Shown: positions 26,073-35,175, counted from the first letter of the stretch. The stretch: 64,000 nt of DNA from Cloacibacterium normanense (GCF_002943105.1 NZ_PTPZ01000001.1:124001-188000), one strand, 5' to 3'. Made by a program: numbers and translations. The notes: generated from the letters alone by a model not told the origin.

Positions 26073-26224
26073 ATTTTTATTTAAATCAAGACGTTAATAT
26101 TAATTGGATAACTTTTAGTGGTAAATCTAAGTAAAATTTAGAATTAAAATTTAGAAATTCTATTGGGAGTAGTGTTGATTGTTTAACTCCGAATTTTACA
26201 AAATCTATTTTATCTGTAGTTTTT

Positions 26225-26677
26225 TTATTTTCGATAAAATTCAATAGTTTTTAGTAGTTTGTTTCCAGTAATATTTAATTCTGTAATGTCAATATCAAAC
26301 AATTTGTTTTTTTTAGTTACAATATTCAAATATTCGCTGTATGTTTTTCCAGAACTCAACTTTTCCACATTAATATCCTTAACTTCATCCCAACTAATGA
26401 ATTTGCTTTCAAGGTTTATTCCTCTTGAGTTAATCAATATTTTTGTTTCAGTGTCAGAAAGTTTTCGAAGATAATATATTAAGTTTAGTGTGCCAATTAT
26501 AACCAGAAAAATTGAAATTTTAATATTATTTTTTCCAAAGTATGAATAGAATGCAATTCCGAATATTATTATGACAATAATAAAATCAAAACCAATTGAA
26601 AATTTTGAAATTCCAATTTTGACTTCTTTATTTTTATTTAAGTTTTCCACTTTGTTTTGGTAAAATTGCAGTAACAC
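26225..26677 (-). CDS. Small membrane protein with PH-like C-terminal domain
   Basis: At most 150 residues. Two membrane segments (about 28-67: FSIGFDFIIVIIIFGIAFYSY, IKISIFLVIIGTLNLIYYL) are followed by a cytosolic domain with ILINSRGINLESKFISWDEVKDINVEKL, which looks like a bacterial PH-like domain. No ATG is available: the longest frame begins with GTG at 26677, directly after a TATATTTG box, and a second GTG at 26650 (MENLNKNKEVKIG) fits the promoter better. Very AT-rich and unlike its neighbours, it may be an acquired gene. Confidence 0.55.
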   Translation of the reverse strand: MLLQFYQNKVENLNKNKEVKIGISKFSIGFDFIIVIIIFGIAFYSYFGKNNIKISIFLVIIGTLNLIYYLRKLSDTETKILINSRGINLESKFISWDEVKDINVEKLSSGKTYSEYLNIVTKKNKLFDIDITELNITGNKLLKTIEFYRK

Positions 26678-26678
26678 T

Positions 26679-26686
26679 CAAATATA
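26679..26686 (-). promoter_or_regulatory. Promoter -7 box (TATATTTG) of the PH-like membrane protein gene
   Basis: Minus-strand TATATTTG one base from the first GTG; its position favours the GTG at 26650 as the start. Confidence 0.45.
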
Positions 26687-26869
26687 CGTAAGTTTTTATA
26701 TTTACAAGTTATTCTTAAAATCCATATGTCGAGGATTTCTATTCCGTGACCATTAATTTAATCAATTCCTCATTCTATTAAAATAATTTCCAACTCCCAT
26801 CTTTCGAACTTCACCTTCCAACTCCCAACAAATTTTCATAAATTCGCAACACAAAATTTTAATGCAAGA

Positions 26870-29197
26870 ATGAATTATTTAGAAGGACTCAACGAACCTC
26901 AATACGAAGCAGTTACCACTTTACAAGGACCTCTCATGGTTTTGGCAGGAGCTGGTTCTGGTAAAACGCGCGTTCTCACCATGAGAATTGCACATCTTAT
27001 TACCAACGGAATTGATCCTTTTAATATTTTGGCGCTTACTTTTACCAACAAAGCCGCCAAAGAAATGAAACTGCGTATTGCAAAAGTAGTAGGAGAAGGT
27101 AATGCCAAATCTCTTTGGATGGGAACTTTCCACTCTGTTTTTGCCAGAATTCTGAGAAGCGAAGCGCATTATCTCGGTTTTCCTTCTAATTTTACCATTT
27201 ATGACACGCAAGATTCTCTCAATGTTCTCAAAAAAGTCTTGAAAGACCTCAATATTGACCAAGAATTATACAAGCCTAAAAAAGTTCAAGCTAGAATTTC
27301 TAGCTATAAGAACAATCTCATCACAGTTCGTGCCTATCAGAATAATCCAGAATTAATCGAAGCAGACGAACGTTCAAACATGAAATACATTGGCAAAATC
27401 TACGAGAAATATGTAGAGCAATGTTTCAGAAATGGCGCGATGGATTTTGATGATTTACTCTTGAGAACCAATGAATTATTGACGAGATTTCCAGAAGTTT
27501 TAGCCAAATATCAAGATAGATTCAGATATATTTTGGTAGATGAGTACCAAGATACCAACCATTCTCAATATTTAATAGTGAAGGCGCTTTCTTCAAAATT
27601 TGAAAATATTTGTGTGGTAGGAGATGATGCGCAGTCCATTTACTCTTTCCGTGGTGCTAATATTTATAATATTTTGAACTTCAAGAAAGATTATCCAGAT
27701 GCCAAAACCGTTTCTCTGGAGCAGAATTACCGTTCTACGCAAAATATTGTCAACGCTGCGAATGTGGTGATTGCCAGAAACAAAGAACAGTTCAAGAAAA
27801 ATGTATTCAGTGATAATGAAGTGGGCGATAAGATAAAGGTTTTCCGAGCGCTTTCAGATGCAGACGAAGCCAATTTTGTGGCGAATAACATTTGGGAACA
27901 GCACAACGCTAACCAAAGAAAATTTACAGATTTTGCCATTTTATATAGAACCAATTCCCAGACCAGAGCTTTCGAAGATGCGCTGAGACGTAAAAATATT
28001 CCGTACAGAGTTTATGGCGGTTTAAGTTTTTACCAAAGAAAAGAAATCAAAGATTTGGTGGCGTATTTAAGGCTTTTGGTCAATGAAAATGACAGCGAAG
28101 CTTTGCTCAGAGTCATCAATTATCCCACTCGTGGAATTGGAGAAACCACTCAGAATAAATTGATTGTTTTTGCGGATTCACAAAATGTGAGTTTGGCGAA
28201 TGTTTTAGATAATTTAGGAATTTATGCACCACATTTAGGTTTTAACAATGGCGTGATTTCTAAATTGGCAGATTTTTGGAGCATGATTAAAGCATTCCAA
28301 GTGATGCTGAAAACCGAAAATGTGTACACCGTTGCAATGGAAGTTGCCCAAAGAAGTGGTTTAATCAAGTTTTTGAAAGACGACCAAACTCCTGAAGGAA
28401 TTTCTAGAGTAGAAAACGTGCAAGAACTCATGAACTCTATGCAAGGTTTCATAGAGGAGCAACAACAGTTAGAAGACGGAGACCCAAGTTTGTCGAGTTT
28501 TCTAGAAAACATCGCACTTTCTACCGACCAAGACAAGAAATCTGAAAACGAAGACCAAGTTTCTTTGATGACGATTCACTTGTCAAAAGGATTGGAGTTT
28601 CCAGTAGTTCATTTGGTAGGTTTAGAAGAAAATTTGTTCCCAAGTTTTATGAGTTCTTCCACGCGTGAAGAGTTGGAAGAAGAGCGAAGATTATTCTACG
28701 TAGCTTTAACCAGAGCCGAAAAACAGGTGTTCTTTTCTTACGCCGTTTCCAGATTTCAATGGGGTAAAATTACAGATGCTGAACCTTCCAGATTCTTAAG
28801 CGAAGTAGACGAAGAGTATATAGAATTCTTAAATCCAGCCGTAGAAAGCAGATTTGTAAATAAATCTGGATTAAGTTCAGATATTTTTGGTGATAATTCT
28901 TTTGAGCCTAGAACTTTCAAAAAAATTGAAAAGAAGAAACTTTCTTCTTCTGAACCTGAATCTTTGCCTTTACCTAAAAAATTAAAACCGGTTGCTTCAG
29001 CAAAAATCATCAACCCGAGCGGAAATTCTTCTCAAGATATTGAAGTAGGAGACAGAGTTCGTCATGATAGATTTGGAGTAGGAGAAGTAGTTTTTCTTGA
29101 TGGAACCGACCCAGAAAATATTAAAGCTAAAGTAAAATTTGTAACAGAAGGAGAAAAAAATCTAATCCTGAAATTTGCAAAATTGACGAAACTATAA
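26870..29197 (+). CDS. UvrD/PcrA-family ATP-dependent DNA helicase
   Basis: A 775-residue superfamily 1 3'-5' helicase for repair and replication. Motif I is AGAGSGKTR (about 26-34), motif Ia LTFTNKAAKEM, motif II LVDEYQDTN, motif III VGDDAQSIYSFRGA, motif IV EQNYRST, motif V VSLMTIHLSKGLEFPVV and motif VI FYVALTRAEKQ. The C-terminal 50 residues (VGDRVRHDRFGVGEVVFLDG) form the Tudor-like domain that binds RNA polymerase in PcrA. The gene is monocistronic with a clear terminator. Confidence 0.95.
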   Translation: MNYLEGLNEPQYEAVTTLQGPLMVLAGAGSGKTRVLTMRIAHLITNGIDPFNILALTFTNKAAKEMKLRIAKVVGEGNAKSLWMGTFHSVFARILRSEAHYLGFPSNFTIYDTQDSLNVLKKVLKDLNIDQELYKPKKVQARISSYKNNLITVRAYQNNPELIEADERSNMKYIGKIYEKYVEQCFRNGAMDFDDLLLRTNELLTRFPEVLAKYQDRFRYILVDEYQDTNHSQYLIVKALSSKFENICVVGDDAQSIYSFRGANIYNILNFKKDYPDAKTVSLEQNYRSTQNIVNAANVVIARNKEQFKKNVFSDNEVGDKIKVFRALSDADEANFVANNIWEQHNANQRKFTDFAILYRTNSQTRAFEDALRRKNIPYRVYGGLSFYQRKEIKDLVAYLRLLVNENDSEALLRVINYPTRGIGETTQNKLIVFADSQNVSLANVLDNLGIYAPHLGFNNGVISKLADFWSMIKAFQVMLKTENVYTVAMEVAQRSGLIKFLKDDQTPEGISRVENVQELMNSMQGFIEEQQQLEDGDPSLSSFLENIALSTDQDKKSENEDQVSLMTIHLSKGLEFPVVHLVGLEENLFPSFMSSSTREELEEERRLFYVALTRAEKQVFFSYAVSRFQWGKITDAEPSRFLSEVDEEYIEFLNPAVESRFVNKSGLSSDIFGDNSFEPRTFKKIEKKKLSSSEPESLPLPKKLKPVASAKIINPSGNSSQDIEVGDRVRHDRFGVGEVVFLDGTDPENIKAKVKFVTEGEKNLILKFAKLTKL

Positions 29198-29199
29198 AC

Positions 29200-29233
29200 G
29201 AAAAAAACGTGCGTATTTGCACGTTTTTTATTT
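29200..29233 (+). terminator. Terminator of the UvrD/PcrA gene
   Basis: AAAAAACGTGC / GCACGTTTTTT stem around GTATT. Confidence 0.85.
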
Positions 29234-29257
29234 TTTAAACCAAATTCAATTTCTACT

Positions 29258-30094
29258 ATGAAAAAGTTATGGGTATTTTTATTTTTCATCTTTATTTCAA
29301 TGCAATTATTTGCGCAAAATAAAGATTATCAAACGATTACGAATATTCATTATTACAATGAATCTATTAATAAATCAGATGTTTACATCAATGAACGTTG
29401 TGTCTTAGATGTTTATATTCCTAAAAATGTAAAGAATTTTTCTACAGTGATTTGGTTTCACGGAGGTGGATTAACTGGTGGAAACAAAGAAATTCCTAAA
29501 TATTTACAGGAGAAAGGAATTGCGATCATTGGCGTTAATTACAGACTTTCACCTCATGTAAATGCGGCGAAAGCTATTGAAGATGCAGCAGCGGCAACTG
29601 CTTGGGTTTTTAAAAATATTAAAAATTATGGTGGTGATGAAAATTTAATTTTTATCTCAGGACATTCTGCGGGTGGTTATTTGGCGAGCATGGTTGCATT
29701 GAACAAAGATTACCTTGCAAAATACAATCTAGATGCGAATCGATTGGCAGGAATTATTCCTTTTAGCGGACATACTATCACACATTTTACCATCAGAAAA
29801 GAAAAAGGTTTTCCAGAATATAAACCACTAATTGATGAATTTGCACCGCTGTATTTTGTAAGAGCAGATGCGCCACCGATGTTGTTAATTACCGGCGATA
29901 GAGAATTAGAATTATTCGGTAGATACGAAGAAAACGCTTATATGCAAAGAATGATGAAACTAGCTGGGCATCAACAAACTACATTGTATGAATTGCAAGG
30001 TTTCGACCATGGCGGAATGGCAGAACCAGCATTTCCATTGCTTTTAAAAGAAATAAAAAGAATAGAAAAACTGAAAGAAGTAAAAGTGAAATAA
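29258..30094 (+). CDS. Secreted alpha/beta-hydrolase esterase
   Basis: A 278-residue exported hydrolase with signal peptide MKKLWVFLFFIFISMQLFAQ. It has the oxyanion motif HGGG at about 68-71, the nucleophile elbow GHSAGG with Ser137, an acid in ITGDRELE and a His in QGFDHGG. This is the carboxylesterase/BD-FAE type, acting on small esters or acetylated sugars in the periplasm. It ends four bases from the convergent DUF3037 gene, with no room for a terminator. Confidence 0.85.
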   Translation: MKKLWVFLFFIFISMQLFAQNKDYQTITNIHYYNESINKSDVYINERCVLDVYIPKNVKNFSTVIWFHGGGLTGGNKEIPKYLQEKGIAIIGVNYRLSPHVNAAKAIEDAAAATAWVFKNIKNYGGDENLIFISGHSAGGYLASMVALNKDYLAKYNLDANRLAGIIPFSGHTITHFTIRKEKGFPEYKPLIDEFAPLYFVRADAPPMLLITGDRELELFGRYEENAYMQRMMKLAGHQQTTLYELQGFDHGGMAEPAFPLLLKEIKRIEKLKEVKVK

Positions 30095-30098
30095 ATTT

Positions 30099-30482
30099 TT
30101 ATTTCACCAATTCTTCAAATAATCTTTCAAAAGTTTTGTCCAAATCTTTAGATTTTCCAGGATGAGGTCGTGATGTTTGAATCACGGCGCTTCTTACTGC
30201 AGTGAGCCAACGAAAACGTTCAGGAATTTCCAGCAAAGCTATTGGACCGCCTTCTTTTTCGCCTTTGGCAACTTTTTGAAAGTTTTCCAGATTTTTAAAA
30301 ACTTCTTCATAGTCTAATTTGCTGTGCATCAGTTGGAATTTATCTTTACACAGATAAAATTCTACTCTTATGTATTTCTCTTTCTTAGAAAACATCACCA
30401 ATCCTATGTTGAAAAATTCTTCTCTTTCAACCTTAGGAACCAATCTTATGACTGCGTATTCGTAAATTTTATCCTCTTGCAT
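30099..30482 (-). CDS. DUF3037 protein, partner of the HipA-like kinase
   Basis: A 127-residue cytosolic protein of the DUF3037 family (YEYAVIRLVPKVEREEFFNIGLVMFSKKEKYI at 8-39, then ERFRWLTAVRSAVIQTSRPHPG). The DUF is small and often found next to HipA-like kinases. Its ATG lies inside the 3' end of the kinase gene (14-base overlap), so translation is coupled. Its function is unknown; a modulator or substrate of the kinase is a reasonable guess from context only. Confidence 0.82.
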   Translation of the reverse strand: MQEDKIYEYAVIRLVPKVEREEFFNIGLVMFSKKEKYIRVEFYLCKDKFQLMHSKLDYEEVFKNLENFQKVAKGEKEGGPIALLEIPERFRWLTAVRSAVIQTSRPHPGKSKDLDKTFERLFEELVK

Positions 30483-31248
30483 TTTTGGCTTCGTTTAAAA
30501 AGATTTCTGAATGTTCTAATCTGGTTTTCAAGAAATTAAAGTAAATTTCTCGTATTTCTTCTGGCGATTCATCGGCGTCATTCCATTGCAACCAATCTTC
30601 AGGAATTAAATGCACAATCGCTTTGAAAACGTCATCATTTAAAACCGATTTTGCAAATGTATCTGCTTCGTCTAATTTGCTGGCTTGAGGAAGCAAAACG
30701 TGGTCTTTTACATATTTGAAAGGAGTTTTCGCAGCTGCATCAAAATTTTGCCAAGAGTGATGGAAATAGAAAGAAGCTCCATTATCAATCACCCAAAGTT
30801 CTTTGTGCCACCAAAGCAAATTGGTATTCTTGAAAGTACGGTCGATATTGGTAATAAACGCATCGAGCCAAACAATTTTAGAAGCCAAAAGCGCATCGAT
30901 TTTCATGCTTGGATCGTATGCAATAGCTCCAGAAAGATAATGCAAACCTAAGTTTAAGCCTTCTGAAAATTTCAGTAAATCCTGAATTTCTTCATCGGCT
31001 TCGGTTCTCCCGAAATCTACATCTAGATTCGCAAAAACCAATTCTGGAATTTTCAAACCGAGAATTTCTGTAATTTTTCCGCCCAAAAGTTCAGAGATCA
31101 GCATTTTAACACCGTGACCAGCGCCTCGAAATTTCAAAACGTATTTAAAATCATCATCCGCTTCTGCTAATGCAGGCAAACTTCCACCTTCACGAAGCGG
31201 AAGAATGTAACGCATTACCGTAACGTTCCTTAAATTCAAATCTTTCAT
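30469..31248 (-). CDS. HipA-like Ser/Thr kinase, short form
   Basis: About 259 residues if started at ATG 31248 (MKDLNLRNVTVMRYILPLREGG); 26 codons upstream are open but overlap the promoter box and repeats. HipA-like kinase features: Gly-rich REGGSLPALAEADD (20-33), a Lys in YVLKFRG (39), the catalytic LDAFITNIDRTFKNTN (Asn134, Asp136, Arg137) and the Mg-binding VIDNGASF (Asp155). It is much shorter than E. coli HipA (about 440), lacking the N-terminal subdomain, and there is no HipB-type DNA-binding antitoxin nearby. It is paired with DUF3037. Confidence 0.8.
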   Translation of the reverse strand: MKDLNLRNVTVMRYILPLREGGSLPALAEADDDFKYVLKFRGAGHGVKMLISELLGGKITEILGLKIPELVFANLDVDFGRTEADEEIQDLLKFSEGLNLGLHYLSGAIAYDPSMKIDALLASKIVWLDAFITNIDRTFKNTNLLWWHKELWVIDNGASFYFHHSWQNFDAAAKTPFKYVKDHVLLPQASKLDEADTFAKSVLNDDVFKAIVHLIPEDWLQWNDADESPEEIREIYFNFLKTRLEHSEIFLNEAKNARG

Positions 31249-31253
31249 TGAGT

Positions 31254-31261
31254 CAAAAATA
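31254..31261 (-). promoter_or_regulatory. Promoter -7 box (TATTTTTG) of the HipA-like/DUF3037 pair
   Basis: Minus-strand TATTTTTG five bases from the ATG at 31248, facing the divergent polA promoter about 100 bases away. Confidence 0.5.
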
Positions 31262-31355
31262 CGATTAAATTTAAAATTTCTCAAAAATAAAAACTTCAAT
31301 CCCAACTTCTCACAAATTTCTTCCAACTTCTGACTTCCGACTTCTGACTTTTCCC

Positions 31356-31363
31356 TATCTTTG
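31356..31363 (+). promoter_or_regulatory. Promoter -7 box (TATCTTTG) of polA
   Basis: TATCTTTG ends five bases before the polA ATG, so the transcript is probably leaderless or nearly so. It is preceded by a TTCTGACTTCCGACTTCTGACTT micro-repeat. Confidence 0.5.
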
Positions 31364-31368
31364 TTTTT

Positions 31369-34203
31369 ATGACAAATTCTGACAAAAGACTTTTTCTCAT
31401 CGATGCTTATGCGATGATTTTCCGCGGTTATTACGCCCTGATTAGAAATCCTAGATTAACTTCTAAAGGTTTTGATACGTCTGCTATTTTTGGATTTACC
31501 AATTCATTAATTGAGTTGATTAGAAGAGAAAAACCTACACATTTGGCTGTGGTTTTTGATGTAGGAAAAGAAAATGTGAGAACCGCAGATTTTACAGAAT
31601 ACAAAGCCAACAGAAGTGACACTCCAGAAGCGATTAAAAACGCAGTTCCATACATTCACAGGATTTTAGAAGCCATGCATATTCCGATTTTGGGAGTTGA
31701 AGGTTATGAAGCAGATGACGTGATAGGAACCATTGCCAATAAAGCCGAAAAAGAAAATTACACCACGTTTATGGTAACGCCAGATAAAGATTTTGCGCAG
31801 TTGGTTACCGATAAAATTAAAATCTACAAACCGGGTTTAAAAGGTGGCGATGTAGAAATTTTAGGCGTGGAAGAAGTTAAAGCCAAATACGAAATTGAAG
31901 ACCCAAAACAAGTCATCGATTTCCTTGCGATGATGGGAGATGCCGTGGATAATATTCCAGGGTTGGAAGGAGTGGGCGAAAAAACTGCTATGAAATTTTT
32001 GAAAGAATTTGGCAGCATCGAAAATCTTTTGGCAAACACTTCTCAACTGAAAGGAAAACTGAAAGAAAAAGTAGAAAACTCTGCAGAAAGAGGGATTTTG
32101 TCAAAAAAATTGGCAACGATTATTTGTGACGTTCCCGTTGAATTCCACCAGGAGCAATACGATTTAGATATTCCAGATTTCGAAAAAGTTCGTGAGATTT
32201 TTGACGAAATAGAATTCAGAAGGTTGTATGAAAATCTGTACAGAGCATTTCATGAAACGGCTGTCATTACGAACGAAGAGAAGCAACCTATTGATACAAA
32301 AACCGAAAAATCCGAAACTCCAAACTCACAACACGGAACTCAACTCGATTTATTTGCAGATTTCGAAGCGCTAGAACAATCTACTTCTACTACGCTCAAT
32401 ATTGAAACTACGGATAAAATTTATCAATATATCAATACCGAAAAAGCTCAGAAAATTTTAGTCAAAAATCTTTTGGCGCAAAAAGTAGTTTGTTTTGATA
32501 CAGAAACTACTTCGCTTAATGAAATGGAAACCGAACTTATCGGGATGAGTTTCTGTTATAGAAAAGGATTGGCGTATTACATTCCGATTTCTGAAAACCA
32601 AGAAGAAGCGAAGAAAACGTTAGAAATTTTCCGTCCGTTTTTTGAGAAAAAAGAGATTTTAAAAATCGCTCACAATCTTAAATTCGATTATAAAGTTCTG
32701 AAACATTACGGTGTAGAAGTAGAAGGAGCGATTTTTGACACGATGATTGCCCATTATCTTCTAAATCCAGACGGAAGACACGGAATGGATTATCTTTCAG
32801 AGATTTACCTCAATTATAAGCCTGTCTCTATTGAAAGTTTAATTGGCAAAAAGGGTAAAAACCAAGGAACTTTGCGTGATGTTTCGCTAGAAGAACAAAC
32901 CAATTACGCTGCGGAAGATGCAGATGTAACCTTTCAACTCTATGAAATTTTTGCGCCTCAACTGAAAAAAGAAGGGGTAGAAGATTTGTTTTATCACATA
33001 GAAATGCCATTAATGCGCGTTTTAGCAAAAATGGAATTTGCGGGAATTTCTTTAGACGAAAATTGGTTGATTCAAGAAAGCAAGGACTTAGAAAACGACC
33101 TGAAAAACCTTGAAACCAAAATTTTTGAGCTCTGTGGAGAAGAATTTAACATGAATTCTCCGAAACAACTCGGCGAAATTTTATTCGAAAAGTTAAAACT
33201 AGACCCGAAAGCGAAAAAGACCAAAACTGGTCAATACGCTACTTCGGAAGATATTTTGCAGAAATTAGCTTCTAAACATGAAATTATACAATACATTTTA
33301 GAATACAGAACCTACCAAAAATTGAAATCAACGTATGTAGATGCATTGCCGAATCAGATTGACAAAGACACGAAAAGAGTACATACCAACTTTTCGCAAA
33401 CTACGGCTGCTACAGGAAGATTGGCTTCTCTGAACCCGAATTTACAGAACATTCCGATTAGAACTTTACGTGGTCAACAAATTCGTGGAGCTTTCGTGGC
33501 AGATGAAGGAAACAAACTTATTTCTGCCGATTATTCTCAGATAGAATTGCGTTTGATTGCAGAAATTTCTGGCGAAGAAAACATGATTAAAGCCTTCCAA
33601 AATTGCGAAGATATTCACGCTTCTACAGCGGCAAAATTATTTAAAATCCCAATTGAAGAAGTGACCAAAACGCAACGTTCACAAGCCAAAACCGTGAATT
33701 TTGGGATTATTTATGGTCAAGGTGCGTTTGCTTTGGCAGAACAAACTGGACTTTCACGAACGGAAGCAAAACAACTTATCGATTCTTACTACGAAACCTA
33801 TCCGAAATTGAAAGAATTCATGGCAGAACAAGTTGCGAAAGCCAGAAAATTAGGATATGTAGAAACAATTTTGGGCAGAAAACGCCATTTGCAAGACATC
33901 AATTCTAATAATTTTGTGGTAAAAGGTCACGCCGAAAGAAATGCTGTAAACGCACCGATTCAAGGTTCTGCTGCAGATATTATCAAATTGGCGATGATTA
34001 AAATTCAGGAAGTTCTGGAACAGGAACATCTGAAAACCAAAATGCTCTTACAAGTACATGACGAATTGGTTTTTGAAGCACCAGAAAATGAAGTAGAAAT
34101 CGCCAAAAAACTGATTAAAGAAAATATGGAAAATGCCTACAAAACTGAAGTTCCTTTATTGGTGGAAGTTGGCGTGGGTGAAAATTGGCTGGAAGCGCAT
34201 TAG
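31369..34203 (+). CDS. polA: DNA polymerase I
   Basis: A 944-residue three-domain PolA for Okazaki-fragment processing and repair. The 5'-3' exonuclease (1-295) has FDVGKENVRTADFTEYKANR and EGYEADDVIG. The 3'-5' proofreading domain is active-looking: Asp377 and Glu379 in VCFDTETTS, AHNLKFDYKVL and YAAEDADVT. The polymerase domain has DYSQIELRLIAEISGEE (motif A), KTVNFGIIYGQGAF (motif B) and LLQVHDELVFE (motif C). A low-complexity linker (about 300-345, TEKSETPNSQHGTQ) joins the first two domains. Promoter box immediately upstream; no hairpin terminator, but repeats follow. Confidence 0.97.
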   Translation: MTNSDKRLFLIDAYAMIFRGYYALIRNPRLTSKGFDTSAIFGFTNSLIELIRREKPTHLAVVFDVGKENVRTADFTEYKANRSDTPEAIKNAVPYIHRILEAMHIPILGVEGYEADDVIGTIANKAEKENYTTFMVTPDKDFAQLVTDKIKIYKPGLKGGDVEILGVEEVKAKYEIEDPKQVIDFLAMMGDAVDNIPGLEGVGEKTAMKFLKEFGSIENLLANTSQLKGKLKEKVENSAERGILSKKLATIICDVPVEFHQEQYDLDIPDFEKVREIFDEIEFRRLYENLYRAFHETAVITNEEKQPIDTKTEKSETPNSQHGTQLDLFADFEALEQSTSTTLNIETTDKIYQYINTEKAQKILVKNLLAQKVVCFDTETTSLNEMETELIGMSFCYRKGLAYYIPISENQEEAKKTLEIFRPFFEKKEILKIAHNLKFDYKVLKHYGVEVEGAIFDTMIAHYLLNPDGRHGMDYLSEIYLNYKPVSIESLIGKKGKNQGTLRDVSLEEQTNYAAEDADVTFQLYEIFAPQLKKEGVEDLFYHIEMPLMRVLAKMEFAGISLDENWLIQESKDLENDLKNLETKIFELCGEEFNMNSPKQLGEILFEKLKLDPKAKKTKTGQYATSEDILQKLASKHEIIQYILEYRTYQKLKSTYVDALPNQIDKDTKRVHTNFSQTTAATGRLASLNPNLQNIPIRTLRGQQIRGAFVADEGNKLISADYSQIELRLIAEISGEENMIKAFQNCEDIHASTAAKLFKIPIEEVTKTQRSQAKTVNFGIIYGQGAFALAEQTGLSRTEAKQLIDSYYETYPKLKEFMAEQVAKARKLGYVETILGRKRHLQDINSNNFVVKGHAERNAVNAPIQGSAADIIKLAMIKIQEVLEQEHLKTKMLLQVHDELVFEAPENEVEIAKKLIKENMENAYKTEVPLLVEVGVGENWLEAH

Positions 34204-34249
34204 AATTGAGAATTGAAAGTTGAGAATTGAAAATGAAGATTACCTTGTT

Positions 34250-34269
34250 ATTGCGAGGAACGAAGCAAT
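34250..34269. repeat. Short stem element ATTGC-GAGGAACGAA-GCAAT
   Basis: A five-base perfect stem with a ten-base loop. The layout (short variable stem, purine-rich GAGGAACGAA loop) resembles the TGAGC...CGAAG elements found inside the glycosyltransferase genes. Confidence 0.55.
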
Positions 34270-34310
34270 CTATAAATTATAAAATTTTATTGAGTTTGTT
34301 TATAATTGAA

Positions 34311-34782
34311 AATATTTTTGCTTCATAGAAGCAAAAGGTTTGTAGAAAAAATGTAGATTTTGAAAGGAAGTTCGGTAGGAACGATAGATAATTTGAGGTT
34401 TGGAATTTACTCCAAACATTAGAGTTTAAAATATGTTTTTGCTTCGTAGAAGCAAAAGGTTTGTAGAAAAAATAAAAATTTGAAAGGAAGTTCCGTAGGA
34501 ACGATAGATTTTTAAGATTTGGAATTTATTCCAAACATTAGAGTTTAATAGATGTTTTTGCTTCATAGAAGCAAAAGGTTTGTAAGAAAAATGTAGAATT
34601 TGAAAGGAATTTCCGTAGGAACGATGGATAATTTTAGGTTTGGAATTTATTCCAAACATTAGAGTTTAAAAGATGTTTCTGCTTCGTAGAAGCAAAAGGT
34701 TTGTAGAAAAAAATGTAGATTTTGAAAGGAAGTTCCGTAGGAACGACAGATAATTTGAGGTTTTGAATTTATTCCAATAACA
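34311..34782. repeat. Four tandem copies of an approximately 120-bp unit carrying three palindromes each
   Basis: Units begin at GCTTC 34320, 34441, 34560 and 34681 (spacings 121, 119, 121). Each holds GCTTC-rTA-GAAGC, then GTTCC-GTA-GGAAC (34370, 34490, 34610, 34732; copies 1 and 3 carry a substitution), then TTGGAA-TTTA-TTCCAA (decayed in copy 4). Differences between copies fall mostly between palindromes. There are no unique spacers, so it is not a CRISPR array. Confidence 0.92.
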
Positions 34783-34800
34783 AGTATTGGTTTCAATAGG

Positions 34801-34853
34801 AACGGACTTTAGCCCGTTTTCAAAATAAATAAAATTCAATTGGCTTTAGCCAA
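34801..34853. repeat. Two short palindromes before the YciI gene
   Basis: AACGG...CCGTT at 34801-34818 and TTGGC-TTTA-GCCAA at 34840-34853; both contain CTTTAG/C, suggesting one family of small stem-loops. Confidence 0.6.
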
Positions 34854-34902
34854 AATTTAAAATATCAAATACCAAAATACGAATTACTAATTACAAAAAA
34901 AT

Positions 34903-35172
34903 ATGAAAACAGTTGTCCTTTACGAAACCGCGCCAGATACAACTATGGAGAAAATGATGGAAGTTTTTCCTGCGCATCAAGCCAATGAAGAAATCTTTGT
35001 AAAAGCTGGAAAAATATTGGGAATTGGTCCGTTTGCAATTCCGGGAGAAGGAGCGATGGCGATTTTTACAGACAGAGAATCTGCTGAAGAATTTGTAAAA
35101 GGCGATCCATTTGTAACCACAGGTTTGGTCTCGAAAGTAATCATCAAAGAATGGCATGACGAATTAATGTAA
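34903..35172 (+). CDS. YciI-like protein
   Basis: An 89-residue cytosolic protein of the YciI/YCII dimeric alpha+beta barrel superfamily: VVLYETAPDTTMEKMMEVFPAH, IGPFAIPGEGAMAIFTDRESAEEFVKGDPF and the end VIIKEWHDEL. Members are small enzymes or binding proteins with varied roles; function here is unknown. It ends three bases before the GT2 start and probably is co-transcribed. Confidence 0.82.
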   Translation: MKTVVLYETAPDTTMEKMMEVFPAHQANEEIFVKAGKILGIGPFAIPGEGAMAIFTDRESAEEFVKGDPFVTTGLVSKVIIKEWHDELM

Positions 35173-35175
35173 TCC

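Larger units (their letters stand above)
34204..34902. other. 699-base gene-free, repeat-packed spacer after polA
   Basis: No gene is supported on either strand; minus-strand frames here are by-products of the repeat. The stretch contains micro-repeats (TTGAGAATTGAAAG), a stem ATTGC-GAGGAACGAA-GCAAT at 34250-34269, the four-copy array at 34311-34782, and two further palindromes at 34801-34818 and 34840-34853 before the YciI gene. Confidence 0.75.

Noticed and set aside
26921-27262. 113-codon minus-strand frame opposite the UvrD/PcrA gene
   Set aside because: Shadow of the helicase motifs; no promoter or family resemblance.
34426-34659. Minus-strand reading frame within the array
   Set aside because: It simply follows the tandem repeat and its peptide repeats with the same period; there is no start signal.
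34311-34782. Possible CRISPR array
   Set aside because: The repeats are contiguous at about 120 bp with no unique spacers, and no cas genes are near.
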